Under the pieces are notes generated by a model. That model was given only the letters and a program-made list of their open reading frames with translations. It searched no databases and was not told where the DNA came from. A stretch of DNA of 54,011 nt. Source: a virus. The DNA is taken from the IMG/VR virus record IMGVR_UViG_3300045966_000076, positions 1 through 54,011 of that record; one strand, 5' to 3'. Of the stretch, positions 37,459-44,503 are shown piece by piece (position 1 is the first letter of the stretch; the number at the start of each line of letters is the position of its first letter). A program made the position numbers and the translations under genes.

Positions 37459-37827
37459 TCACAGCGCGCGATTCACGGTCACGTACCAGCAGTCGTTCTC
37501 GGCCGGCTGTGGATCGCCCTCGGCGACCCAGTTCACGTTCGCGTCGCCGAGCTTCACCGGCGCGGCGATCGTCGTACCGCGTGGACACGTCGGCACGGCG
37601 GCGACGCCAGTGCCGAGTGTCGTCTTCGGCAGCACGAGGATCCGCCGCGGCTGCGCGTTCCGCCAGTCGGTGCCGTACGGCTGCGCCTCGGCGAGGGGCC
37701 GCAGCCAGAGGCCGCGCGTCGCGATCGGGGTGTCGTTCGGGGCGGGACGGGTCACCGTGACGGGGAACCCGTGGAAGTCAAGGTTCAGCCCGAGCACGAG
37801 GTCACGCGCTGGACCGAAGTCAACCAT
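37459..37827 (-). CDS. Head-tail joining protein candidate (FII-like, 122 aa)
   Basis: ATG at 37827. Beta-rich (FHGFPVTVTRPAPNDTPIAT, RRILVLPKTTLGTGVAAVPT) ending WYVTVNRAL. It lies between the decoration protein and the gpZ-like gene, where lambda has the joiner gpFII. Sequence similarity is not evident, so the call is positional. Confidence 0.6.
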   Translation of the reverse strand: MVDFGPARDLVLGLNLDFHGFPVTVTRPAPNDTPIATRGLWLRPLAEAQPYGTDWRNAQPRRILVLPKTTLGTGVAAVPTCPRGTTIAAPVKLGDANVNWVAEGDPQPAENDCWYVTVNRAL

Positions 37828-37860
37828 CGTCGACGTTCCCCGCGCCTCGCGGCGCTGCGA

Positions 37861-38211
37861 TTACGCGAGCGCCGCGCCGAGATTGACGCCGGACAGCACG
37901 ACCTTGCCCGTCGCCGACGGGTTGGCCGCCGCCGCGGCCGCAACGCCGGCCCGAAAGTTGCCGGTCGTGACGGTCGTGAAGACCTTCGCCGCCGCGTCCC
38001 AGTTGACCTGCTGCCCTTCGGTCCACGCCTGCGCGCTGACCTTCGCGTGCTCGACGACGCCGGTGCGGACGCCGGTGAACGGCAACGTCTGCGCCTTCGT
38101 TTCGGTCGCGATGACGAGGATGTCGCCGATCTTCTCGCCACGGCCCGAGACGGTGCCGCCCGTCGGGGCGGTGTAGGTGAGAACGTCGCCTTCCTGCACA
38201 AAGTTCTTCAT
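37861..38211 (-). CDS. DUF2190-type capsid decoration/cement protein (116 aa)
   Basis: ATG at 38211. Starts KNFVQEGDVLTYTAPTGGTV and continues VSGRGEKIGDILVIAT, the hallmark beginning of DUF2190 capsid-associated proteins. Ends Ala-rich before GKVVLSGVNLGAAL. Lies just after the major capsid gene, the place of lambda gpD, and probably stabilises the shell. Confidence 0.8.
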   Translation of the reverse strand: MKNFVQEGDVLTYTAPTGGTVSGRGEKIGDILVIATETKAQTLPFTGVRTGVVEHAKVSAQAWTEGQQVNWDAAAKVFTTVTTGNFRAGVAAAAAANPSATGKVVLSGVNLGAALA

Positions 38212-38260
38212 AGCTGCCTCGTCTGTGTGTTCGTGCCTCTGCTCGCCGTTCCCCCGCCCC

Positions 38261-40321
38261 TTACGCGCCGGGGTTCTTGAAGATCGAGCGGAAGTCGGCG
38301 GCCTTGAACTCGGTGTCAAGCCGCGCGCGGAACTTCACGCCGTCCACGTCGAACCCGTCGACCTGGCGCACATCGGGCCCCTCGTTGCCGTCGAGCACGC
38401 CGTAGTAGAGAACCGGCACCCCGGACGCCGCGCCGACCGCGGCGTACCACGAGAGCGTCGACGCGACGTCGAGTCGCGGCTCGACGATGAGCGTGAGCGG
38501 CGTGCGGCCGCCAGGCGCGAACGGGTTCACGTTCGAGGCCTGCTGCGCGGTGATCTGGGTGATCTGCTTCTCCGCGATCGTTTCCTTCGCGGCCGGCACG
38601 ATGAGGTACTGCATCTGCAGGTTCAGCAGCGTCAGCCCGTCGAGGCCCTTCTGCACGCGCAGCGCGGCGCGCGCGGCGCCGAGCGACGTGTCGCTGATGG
38701 CGTCGGAGCTGGCCGACAGGTTGCCGTGCGCGGCGATGAAGAGCGCCAGGCCGTCGCCCATCGTCGGGTTCGTGGTGATCTCGGCCCACGCCAGATCCGA
38801 TTCGAGGTCGCGCGCCTTGCGGCCGAACGCCGCCGGGATGTCGCCGAAGGCGTTGAGGTCGTCGTTGATCAGCGCCTGCCGGGTGATGGCGAAGATGCGG
38901 CCATAGGTCTCCAGCTGGGCCGTCTCCTTGCCCTCGGTGATGGTGCCGTGCGTGAACTCGCCGTGCTCGTTGATCTTCACGAGGCCGGGCGCGTCACCGA
39001 TCTGCACCTGTCGCGACGGCTTGAAGTCCGTCAGACTGACGAGCTTCGCGAGCGGCCGCCAGGTCTGCGGCGCCGCCTCGTACGCCGCGCGCAGATTCTT
39101 CTTCGCGACGTCTTCGAGCAGGATCGGAAAGTCCGACGTCGTGTGGTAGCCGGTGCGCGAGAGCATCGCGTCGACGAGCTGCGAGCGCGTCATCATCGTC
39201 GTCCGCGTGCCGCGCGCGTTGAGGAACGCCCGGCCGATGTCGAGGATGGTCATGCCCCGGTACCGTCGGCCGTTGTCGGTGAGCGGGAAGCAGAGCTGGC
39301 CCTTCGCGTCGACGCGCTCGGCGTCGATGCGGTGCAAGAGCGCCTCGACGATGCCGGCCCGCGCGTGCACGAGCGGATCTTCCTGGCCGGCGATCTCGAC
39401 GCGCCCGCGCGTCGCGCCTTCCGACGGCCCGACGTCCTGGCCCCCGCGCGTCTTCAGCTCGTCGAGGATCCGGGTCTGGCACTCTTCGAGTGTCAGGTCG
39501 GAGTCGATCAGCTGACGCTCCAGCTCGCGCGGCATCCGCGCGGCCTCGCACGCGTTGCGGATGCCCTGCACCCGCGCGCGTTCGGCGGCCCGGCCCCGGT
39601 CAACGTCGTTCGGGGTGAGTGATGCCGGCGGCGGCTGGGCCGGGGGATCCGGCCGCAGCGGACTGTTCTCGGCGATGGTCTCGGCGATGCGGGCAGCGGC
39701 GGTCTGTTCGCCGGCGGCGGCGGTCGGTTCCATGACGGGCTCCTTCGTGCGCGTGATGTACTCGCAGGGATGCGTGGGGACGGCTTTGCCGGAGCGCACC
39801 TGTGCGGCGGCGTCGGCAGGCATGGGAACCAGCGAGATCTCGTACGGCTCCCAGTCGGTGGCGGTGCGGACGGGGATCGAGCCGTCCTCGCCGGTGGTTT
39901 CCTCGAACTTGTGAATGATGTAGCCGACGCTGACGTTGCGGACGATCTTGTCTTTCACGTCGCGCACGATGTCGCGGACCTTCTCGCGCTGCGAGAACCG
40001 CACGCGCGCGACGGCCTTCTTGCCATCGACCTTCGCGGAGTCGTCGACGACGACGCCGATCTGCGCGGCGATGTCCCACGAGCTGTGCGAGTCGAGCAGC
40101 GGGCCGCCGTTGTTCAGGCGATCGAGTCGCACCGCCTTCGGATCCATCGAGAGGCGCTCGACGTACTTCTTGCCCGTCCACCAGTCGGTGCGCATGACCG
40201 GGGCGCCGGTCGAGAAGACGACGTCGACGCTGAGGTCTTTCTCATCGAAGGACCGCGGCTGGAGTTCGGCGAGGCGAGAGAACAGCGGCAGATCGACCGT
40301 CTGCGCTGCAGCGGGGGCCAC
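38261..40321 (-). CDS. Prohead protease-major capsid protein fusion (686 aa)
   Basis: GTG start at 40321 (ribosome site weak, so the exact start is uncertain). Residues 1-190 are a prohead serine protease: GPLLDSHSSWDIAAQIG (His 79), VRNVSVGYII (Ser 131) and PYEISLVPMPADAAAQV. A Pro/Ala/charged segment (about 195-300) could be the scaffold or delta domain. The rest is an HK97-like major capsid (GRRYRGMTILDIGRAFLNAR, DAPGLVKINEHGEFTHGTIT, VLYYGVLDGNEGPDVRQVDG). The protease probably cuts itself off to give the mature shell protein. No separate capsid gene exists nearby, which supports a genuine fusion. Confidence 0.85.
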   Translation of the reverse strand: MAPAAAQTVDLPLFSRLAELQPRSFDEKDLSVDVVFSTGAPVMRTDWWTGKKYVERLSMDPKAVRLDRLNNGGPLLDSHSSWDIAAQIGVVVDDSAKVDGKKAVARVRFSQREKVRDIVRDVKDKIVRNVSVGYIIHKFEETTGEDGSIPVRTATDWEPYEISLVPMPADAAAQVRSGKAVPTHPCEYITRTKEPVMEPTAAAGEQTAAARIAETIAENSPLRPDPPAQPPPASLTPNDVDRGRAAERARVQGIRNACEAARMPRELERQLIDSDLTLEECQTRILDELKTRGGQDVGPSEGATRGRVEIAGQEDPLVHARAGIVEALLHRIDAERVDAKGQLCFPLTDNGRRYRGMTILDIGRAFLNARGTRTTMMTRSQLVDAMLSRTGYHTTSDFPILLEDVAKKNLRAAYEAAPQTWRPLAKLVSLTDFKPSRQVQIGDAPGLVKINEHGEFTHGTITEGKETAQLETYGRIFAITRQALINDDLNAFGDIPAAFGRKARDLESDLAWAEITTNPTMGDGLALFIAAHGNLSASSDAISDTSLGAARAALRVQKGLDGLTLLNLQMQYLIVPAAKETIAEKQITQITAQQASNVNPFAPGGRTPLTLIVEPRLDVASTLSWYAAVGAASGVPVLYYGVLDGNEGPDVRQVDGFDVDGVKFRARLDTEFKAADFRSIFKNPGA

Positions 40322-40463
40322 GACACAGAAGGTGCCCGGAACTTCACGCGCTGTGAAGACAGGACCCTACGGATTGATGGCGTTTGATGGCGTTCGGCGA
40401 GAACAGGACCCGGCAAATGTGCCGGGCCCCCCGCGTGGCGCGCGGTTCTCTTCGGTTGGATGA
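40322..40463. other. Intergenic region with hairpin and short repeats before the capsid gene
   Basis: Contains a perfect 7-bp stem with a 4-base loop (CCCGGCA-AATG-TGCCGGG, 40409-40426), without a T-run, so not a clear terminator. Also a duplicated GATGGCGTT just after 40376 and ACAGGACCC twice (near 40361 and 40404). It precedes the most strongly expressed virion genes, so control elements are likely. I see no clear promoter boxes. Confidence 0.55.
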
Positions 40464-40748
40464 CTACTTGACGGGCAGCGGCGAGCCGTCGGCCTGGCAC
40501 TCGGCCGCGTCGCCGTACTTTTCCGGGTGCTTCTTGAAGTCGGCTTTCTCAACCTCGGTGATCGCGCCGGTATCCTGATTCCGGATCCACATTTTGCCGG
40601 GCGCGGTCGGCGGCATCTCCGGTTCGTCCGGCCCGGTCTGGCCGCGCATCGCGTCGTAGGTCTGGACCCCTTCAGGCGGCGGGAAGATCGCGCCCTCGGC
40701 TCGGCCTTTCTTCGCGTCGTTCTTCTCGTCGTCGGCTTTCTTCGTCAT
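40464..40748 (-). CDS. Small hydrophilic virion-region protein (94 aa)
   Basis: ATG at 40748 chosen for its GGAGGG site and ATGA overlap with the upstream stop; an in-frame ATG six codons earlier is less likely. N-terminus highly charged (TKKADDEKNDAKKGRAEGA), C-terminal part contains KMWIRNQDTGAITEVEKADF and KKHPEKYG, as in small phage head-associated proteins. Role unknown. Confidence 0.6.
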   Translation of the reverse strand: MTKKADDEKNDAKKGRAEGAIFPPPEGVQTYDAMRGQTGPDEPEMPPTAPGKMWIRNQDTGAITEVEKADFKKHPEKYGDAAECQADGSPLPVK

Positions 40749-41266
40749 CGGTCCCTCCGTCGCCATTTTACTGTCGGCGGCAGACGTCGCTGCAGTCGAC
40801 GCACGAACTCGGCGGGCAGTCGCGGCGCCGTGGTCGGGTCGAACAGGATCAGCTGGTCACGCGGCGAGCCGTCCTGGCGCGAGCCGGCCTCGAGTTTGGC
40901 CTCGACGATCCGGCACCGCGTGTCGGGCCCGAAGCCGCGCTCGGCCCACGTCGTCCAGATCGACAGCATGTGTGCGCGGTACGACGGGTCGTGCACCGGC
41001 TTGCCCTCGACGCGCAGCTGAATCACGTACTTCGGCTTGCCGTCGACGCGGAACTCTTCGACGAACATCGCCGCCGCCGACCCGACTTCGAGCCGCGCGA
41101 AGGTCGCGGCCGATTCCTTCACCTGCAGGAACGTCGGCCGACGGATACTGCCGGCGATGACCTCGATGACCCACTTCGACCAGAGCTGATTCTGGCTGTT
41201 CGGGTCCATCGAGCCGAGGCGGCCGCTCATGCCGGCGATTCTAGCCGAGAGTGGGTACTGCGTCAT
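40745..41266 (-). CDS. Hypothetical protein of the head region (173 aa)
   Basis: ATG at 41266; a later ATG (residue 20) is possible because the ribosome site is weak. Structured alpha/beta sequence: LWSKWVIEVIAGSIRRPTFL, MFVEEFRVDGKPKYVIQLRV, HMLSIWTTWAERGFGPDTRC, ending in a basic tail. No family recognised. Confidence 0.6.
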   Translation of the reverse strand: MTQYPLSARIAGMSGRLGSMDPNSQNQLWSKWVIEVIAGSIRRPTFLQVKESAATFARLEVGSAAAMFVEEFRVDGKPKYVIQLRVEGKPVHDPSYRAHMLSIWTTWAERGFGPDTRCRIVEAKLEAGSRQDGSPRDQLILFDPTTAPRLPAEFVRRLQRRLPPTVKWRRRDR

Positions 41267-41302
41267 GGGTCACAAGTCACCAGACTCGACGGCCGACTTG
41301 TG

Positions 41303-41620
41303 CTAGAGCACGCCGTTGAGGCGCACGGCGACGAGGATGACGGCGTCCTTCTCGCGCGGCGGTGATTCGTTCGTCGTCATGTGATTGACGAGCCGATAGT
41401 TGACGTCGATCGTGCCGGCGAGCACGCGCGCGGTCGCCATGCCGCCGGCGACGACCGGGTTGTCGGTCGTCAGTTGGCCGTCGGATGCGCCGCCGGCTTC
41501 GTTCGTGATCGCCCATGTCGACTGCGCGATGCCGGCGCCCTTGAGGTAGTCGGTCCAGTTGACGCCGAGGACGTCCTTGTCGGCCGGCGCTTTCACGAAG
41601 AGCAAGGTAGGCTGCGGCAT
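41303..41620 (-). CDS. Small virion-region protein (105 aa)
   Basis: ATG at 41620, two codons after a TTG coupled to the upstream stop. Sequence (PQPTLLFVKAPADKDVLGVN, WTDYLKGAGIAQSTWAITNE, VLAGTIDVNYRLVNHMTTNE) looks like an Ig-like beta sandwich, as in minor capsid or tail decorations. Function unknown. Confidence 0.6.
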   Translation of the reverse strand: MPQPTLLFVKAPADKDVLGVNWTDYLKGAGIAQSTWAITNEAGGASDGQLTTDNPVVAGGMATARVLAGTIDVNYRLVNHMTTNESPPREKDAVILVAVRLNGVL

Positions 41621-41622
41621 TC

Positions 41623-43122
41623 TCAATCCTCCGGCACGCCGACGATGGTGTCGGCGAACTTCATCACGGCGACGGGCGGCGCGGGCATCTCGACGATGGT
41701 GTCGGCGAACTTCATCACGAGGACGACGACCGGCCCCGCCGCCGGCGCGGCACCGCCGCTCACGGTGCCCGCAAACAGCTGCGTCGAGGCCACGTGCGCG
41801 CCGACGATCGCGGTGCCCGTCGAGACCGTGCCGGCGAACAGCTGCGTCGCGCTGACGTGCGCGCCTTCAATGCTGACGCTGACGCTGCCGGCGAACAGCT
41901 GCGTCGCGCTGACGTGCGCCCCAGTAATTGCCAGGCCGAGACTCCCGACGAAGACCTGTGTACTGGCGACGTGCGCGCCCTCGACGGTGACGCTGACGGA
42001 TCCCGCGAAGACCTGCGTCGAGGCGACGTGCGCACCGGCGATCGATCCGGCTTCCGTGACCGTACCCGCGAAGACCTGCGTCGACGAGACATGCGCGCCG
42101 GTCACGTCAATACTGAGACTCCCCGCGAAGATCTGCGTCGACGAGACGTGCGCGCCGGCGATCGCCAGGCCGACAGAGCCGGCGAAGACCAGCGTCGAGG
42201 CCACGTGCGCGCCCTCGACGCTGACGCTCACGGCCCCGGCGAAGATCTGCGTCGACGAGACGTGCGCGCCGCTCACGTCGAGGCCGACCGTCCCGCTGAA
42301 GAGCTGGGTGCTGGCGACGTGCGCGCCCTCGACGGACGGGCTGACTTCTCCGGCGAAGAGCTGCGTCGACGCGACGTGCGCGCCGCTCACGTTCTGGCCG
42401 GAGTCTTCGCTGACTTCCCCGGCGAAGATCTGCGTCGCGCTGACGTGCGCGCCACTCACATCGACGCTGACGCTGCCCGTGAAGATCTGCGTCGACGACA
42501 CATGCGCGCCGCCGACGTCGGCCGTGAAGGTCGACGTCGTGATCCGCGTGCCGGTCGAGCCGTCGACGCCGGTGCGCCAGTTGATGTCGGCCGTTGTCAT
42601 CCCGCCCGCGCCCGTGCGTTCCCACGCGATCTGGATGAAGAGATACTGGTTGGTGATCGTGAACGCGCCGGGGTTGACGGTCAGCGTCGAGTCGAAGTCG
42701 GCCGCCGTCGAGACGTTCGAGACGATCGAGGCGAGCTGCTGGCCGCTCGTGATCTCCGTCGCGTTCGACCCGTCCGCGTCCGCCTTGATGATGCGGAACC
42801 GGACGCGCCCGTCCTGCGCGCCGCCGTTCGTGACAGCCCGCACGACGAAGTGAAAGACCCAGTTGCCAGAGGCGAAACTGCCGGTGAAGGGGAACTGGGA
42901 TCGGAACGCGTCCTTGAGCGTCGTGTCGAGCGAGCCGTCGGGCGGCGTCGTGTTGACGAACGTCGTTGCCGCGCGTTCGACGCCGACCGCGTACTCGCTG
43001 TGCAGGGTCGCGCCGGTCGAGACGACCCAGCCGTCGTTAATCGTGGCGGCGGCTTGATTCGTTTCGGTGATGCGCCGCCAGCCGTCGTCCGTCGCATTAG
43101 CGAGAAAGAGCGTGACCGCCAT
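41623..43122 (-). CDS. Virion protein with 13 GAHV-type tandem repeats (499 aa)
   Basis: ATG at 43122. Residues 1-190 form a beta-rich head (FHFVVRAVTNGGAQDGRVRF, QYLFIQIAWERTGAGGMTTA). Then come thirteen repeats of 18-23 residues of the form G-A-H-V-(A/S)-(S/A)-T-Q-(I/L/V)-F-(A/T)-G-x-(V/L). They are hydrophobic/polar alternating, like a beta-solenoid or fibre shaft. The end holds a second duplication MKFADTIV...VMKFADTIVGV. It lies between portal-side accessory genes and the capsid gene, so a capsid fibre or adhesin that contacts surfaces is plausible. Confidence 0.7.
   Translation of the reverse strand: MAVTLFLANATDDGWRRITETNQAAATINDGWVVSTGATLHSEYAVGVERAATTFVNTTPPDGSLDTTLKDAFRSQFPFTGSFASGNWVFHFVVRAVTNGGAQDGRVRFRIIKADADGSNATEITSGQQLASIVSNVSTAADFDSTLTVNPGAFTITNQYLFIQIAWERTGAGGMTTADINWRTGVDGSTGTRITTSTFTADVGGAHVSSTQIFTGSVSVDVSGAHVSATQIFAGEVSEDSGQNVSGAHVASTQLFAGEVSPSVEGAHVASTQLFSGTVGLDVSGAHVSSTQIFAGAVSVSVEGAHVASTLVFAGSVGLAIAGAHVSSTQIFAGSLSIDVTGAHVSSTQVFAGTVTEAGSIAGAHVASTQVFAGSVSVTVEGAHVASTQVFVGSLGLAITGAHVSATQLFAGSVSVSIEGAHVSATQLFAGTVSTGTAIVGAHVASTQLFAGTVSGGAAPAAGPVVVLVMKFADTIVEMPAPPVAVMKFADTIVGVPED
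41755..42525. repeat. DNA repeats encoding the 13 GAHV units
   Basis: Thirteen imperfect units of about 54-69 bp, each containing a version of GACGTGCGCGCC (plus strand) next to a CTGCGTCG-type block. Unit length is always a multiple of three, so the repeats keep frame and act at protein level. Such arrays can expand or shrink by recombination, changing fibre length. Confidence 0.8.
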
Positions 43123-43125
43123 CGA

Positions 43126-43311
43126 CTAGAGCTCCGGCAGCGTGATGTCAGGGAAGCCCTGCCGTCGATAGGCCTCGCGTTCGGCGTCGGTGAGTTTGAC
43201 GCGCCACCAGACGAAGTCCATCAGCTGCGCGAGCTGCTCACGGTAGTGTTCCACGCGCTGCTCCAGCGGCAGGTCGGGGCGCTCGCGAAGCGGGTGCGTG
43301 CTCGTCGACAT
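43126..43311 (-). CDS. Small helical protein (61 aa)
   Basis: ATG at 43311. Contains LPLEQRVEHYREQLAQLMDF and VWWRVKLTDAEREAYRRQGF, two amphipathic helices. Three bases separate its stop from the repeat-protein start. A small assembly or chaperone role is possible; no family recognised. Confidence 0.55.
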   Translation of the reverse strand: MSTSTHPLRERPDLPLEQRVEHYREQLAQLMDFVWWRVKLTDAEREAYRRQGFPDITLPEL

Positions 43312-43356
43312 GGCTGGCCGGCGGGACCGTCCCGGAGTCCGGCCCCGCCGAGCGAG

Positions 43357-43767
43357 TTAGAGCGCGAACCAGCCGGAGCTGTGGACGGCGAAGTTGATGT
43401 TGCCGCCCGACGGCGTCACCGGCATCCCGGTCATGCCCGTATCGTAGAAGATCATCAGCCGGCCGTTCGTGACCGTCGTGTCGGCCAGGATCACGGCTTC
43501 GGACTGGTCGCCCGTGACGCTCGCCCACGCGAAGTCGGCACTGTCGAAGGCGCCGTTCGTGCAGGTCTTCGAGGCCAGCGTCGCCTCGGCCACCTTCGCC
43601 GCCGCGGGGACGTCGGTGGCGCCGCCGGAGTACTCATCATGCGCGGCCGAGAACGTGTAATCAGCCAGGTCGATCAGTGCCGCCACGACGGTGTCACCGT
43701 CGAGATCGAGCGCCGTCGAGTTGTCGAGCAGCTGCTGCTTGAACGGGTTGTACAGCGTGTTCGCCAT
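43357..43767 (-). CDS. Virion structural protein (136 aa)
   Basis: ATG at 43767. Begins ANTLYNPFKQQLLDNSTALD and continues LADYTFSAAHDEYSGGATDV, a pattern of small phage structural proteins with a jelly-roll-like beta sandwich; ends INFAVHSSGWFAL. Likely a capsid or neck decoration by position. Confidence 0.65.
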   Translation of the reverse strand: MANTLYNPFKQQLLDNSTALDLDGDTVVAALIDLADYTFSAAHDEYSGGATDVPAAAKVAEATLASKTCTNGAFDSADFAWASVTGDQSEAVILADTTVTNGRLMIFYDTGMTGMPVTPSGGNINFAVHSSGWFAL

Positions 43768-43792
43768 CGGGGGGCCCTTTCGGTCAGCGGGA

Positions 43793-44026
43793 CTACGACA
43801 TCACGATCGACGACGACCCGGCGGCCTGCGTCGCCGCGTCGGCGCGGGCTCGCGGGAAGAAGTGCGCCTTCACCGGGCCGAGCGTGCGGTGCTCCGGGTC
43901 TTTCCAGCACGGCGTGCAGATCGACTTGTGCACGAAGCGGCCATCGTCGCCGCGCACGACGGCGACGTAGTCGGTTGGTTCCTTCTCGACGATGCCACAG
44001 CCGATGCACGCATTCGGGTGAGCCAT
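43793..44026 (-). CDS. Zinc-ribbon protein (77 aa)
   Basis: ATG at 44026 with GGAGGATTC upstream. C-x-x-C (ACIGCGI) and C-x-x-C (ICTPCWKDPEHR) give one zinc ribbon with KAHFFP after it. Small nucleic-acid- or protein-binding protein of unknown role. Confidence 0.65.
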   Translation of the reverse strand: MAHPNACIGCGIVEKEPTDYVAVVRGDDGRFVHKSICTPCWKDPEHRTLGPVKAHFFPRARADAATQAAGSSSIVMS

Positions 44027-44034
44027 GAATCCTC

Positions 44035-44238
44035 CTACTCGTACGGGCGGCCATAGCGCCGCGCGTCATCTCGACGAATCCGGAAGCGCCCGCTCGGCAG
44101 TCGGAACGCCGGCAGCGCGCCCTTGCGGATGTCGCGGTAGACGGTCTGCACGTCGACGCCCCACTCTTCCGCCAGGCGCGACGGCGAGACCGCCGGCTCG
44201 CTCGGCGGCGACACGTCGAGGGCGCGGTCTCGGCTCAC
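44035..44238 (-). CDS. Excisionase-like winged helix-turn-helix protein (67 aa)
   Basis: GTG start coupled to the upstream stop. The core VSPSRLAEEWGVDVQTVYRD, IRKGALPAFRLPSGRFRIRR is the MerR/excisionase (HTH_17) fold: a helix-turn-helix then a beta hairpin wing. No integrase is seen, so a regulatory or packaging-accessory role is as likely as excision. Its place amid virion genes is unusual. Confidence 0.75.
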   Translation of the reverse strand: MSRDRALDVSPPSEPAVSPSRLAEEWGVDVQTVYRDIRKGALPAFRLPSGRFRIRRDDARRYGRPYE

Positions 44239-44492
44239 GTCGTCTCCGGCTTCGGGCCCTCGATGACGGCGATCGCCGCCTTGACGCCTCGCTGGTAGCA
44301 GTCCGCGCAGTGCGCGGTGTTCGGGTTCGGGTCGTGGTCGAGTGTGCGCGCCGTCTCGATCCGGGCCCGCATCGCCGCGAGCTGCTCGGCCGCCGTGTCC
44401 TCCGGATCCTCGAGGCGCGGCGCGCGACGGCGTGTCGTGAGATCGATCGCCTGCTCGGGCGTCTGCAGGTCGGCGGCTTTGACGGCGGCCAT
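44235..44492 (-). CDS. Hypothetical protein (85 aa)
   Basis: ATG at 44492. Helical (DTAAEQLAAMRARIETARTL) with a small Cys/His site (HCADCYQRGVKAAIAVIEG). Eleven bases separate its start from the portal stop. Function unknown. Confidence 0.55.
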   Translation of the reverse strand: MAAVKAADLQTPEQAIDLTTRRRAPRLEDPEDTAAEQLAAMRARIETARTLDHDPNPNTAHCADCYQRGVKAAIAVIEGPKPETT

Positions 44493-44503
44493 CGGTCACT
44501 CTC

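Noticed and set aside
40409-40426. Hairpin CCCGGCA-AATG-TGCCGGG as a terminator
   Set aside because: A good stem, but no T-run follows on either strand, so I list it only as part of the intergenic region.
41794-44028. Very long plus-strand open frames (744, 490 and 1046 codons at 41794-44028, 41381-42853 and 26356-29496)
   Set aside because: They lie opposite clear minus-strand genes, have Arg/Asp/Val-rich composition typical of antisense frames in high-GC DNA, and show no domain or ribosome site.
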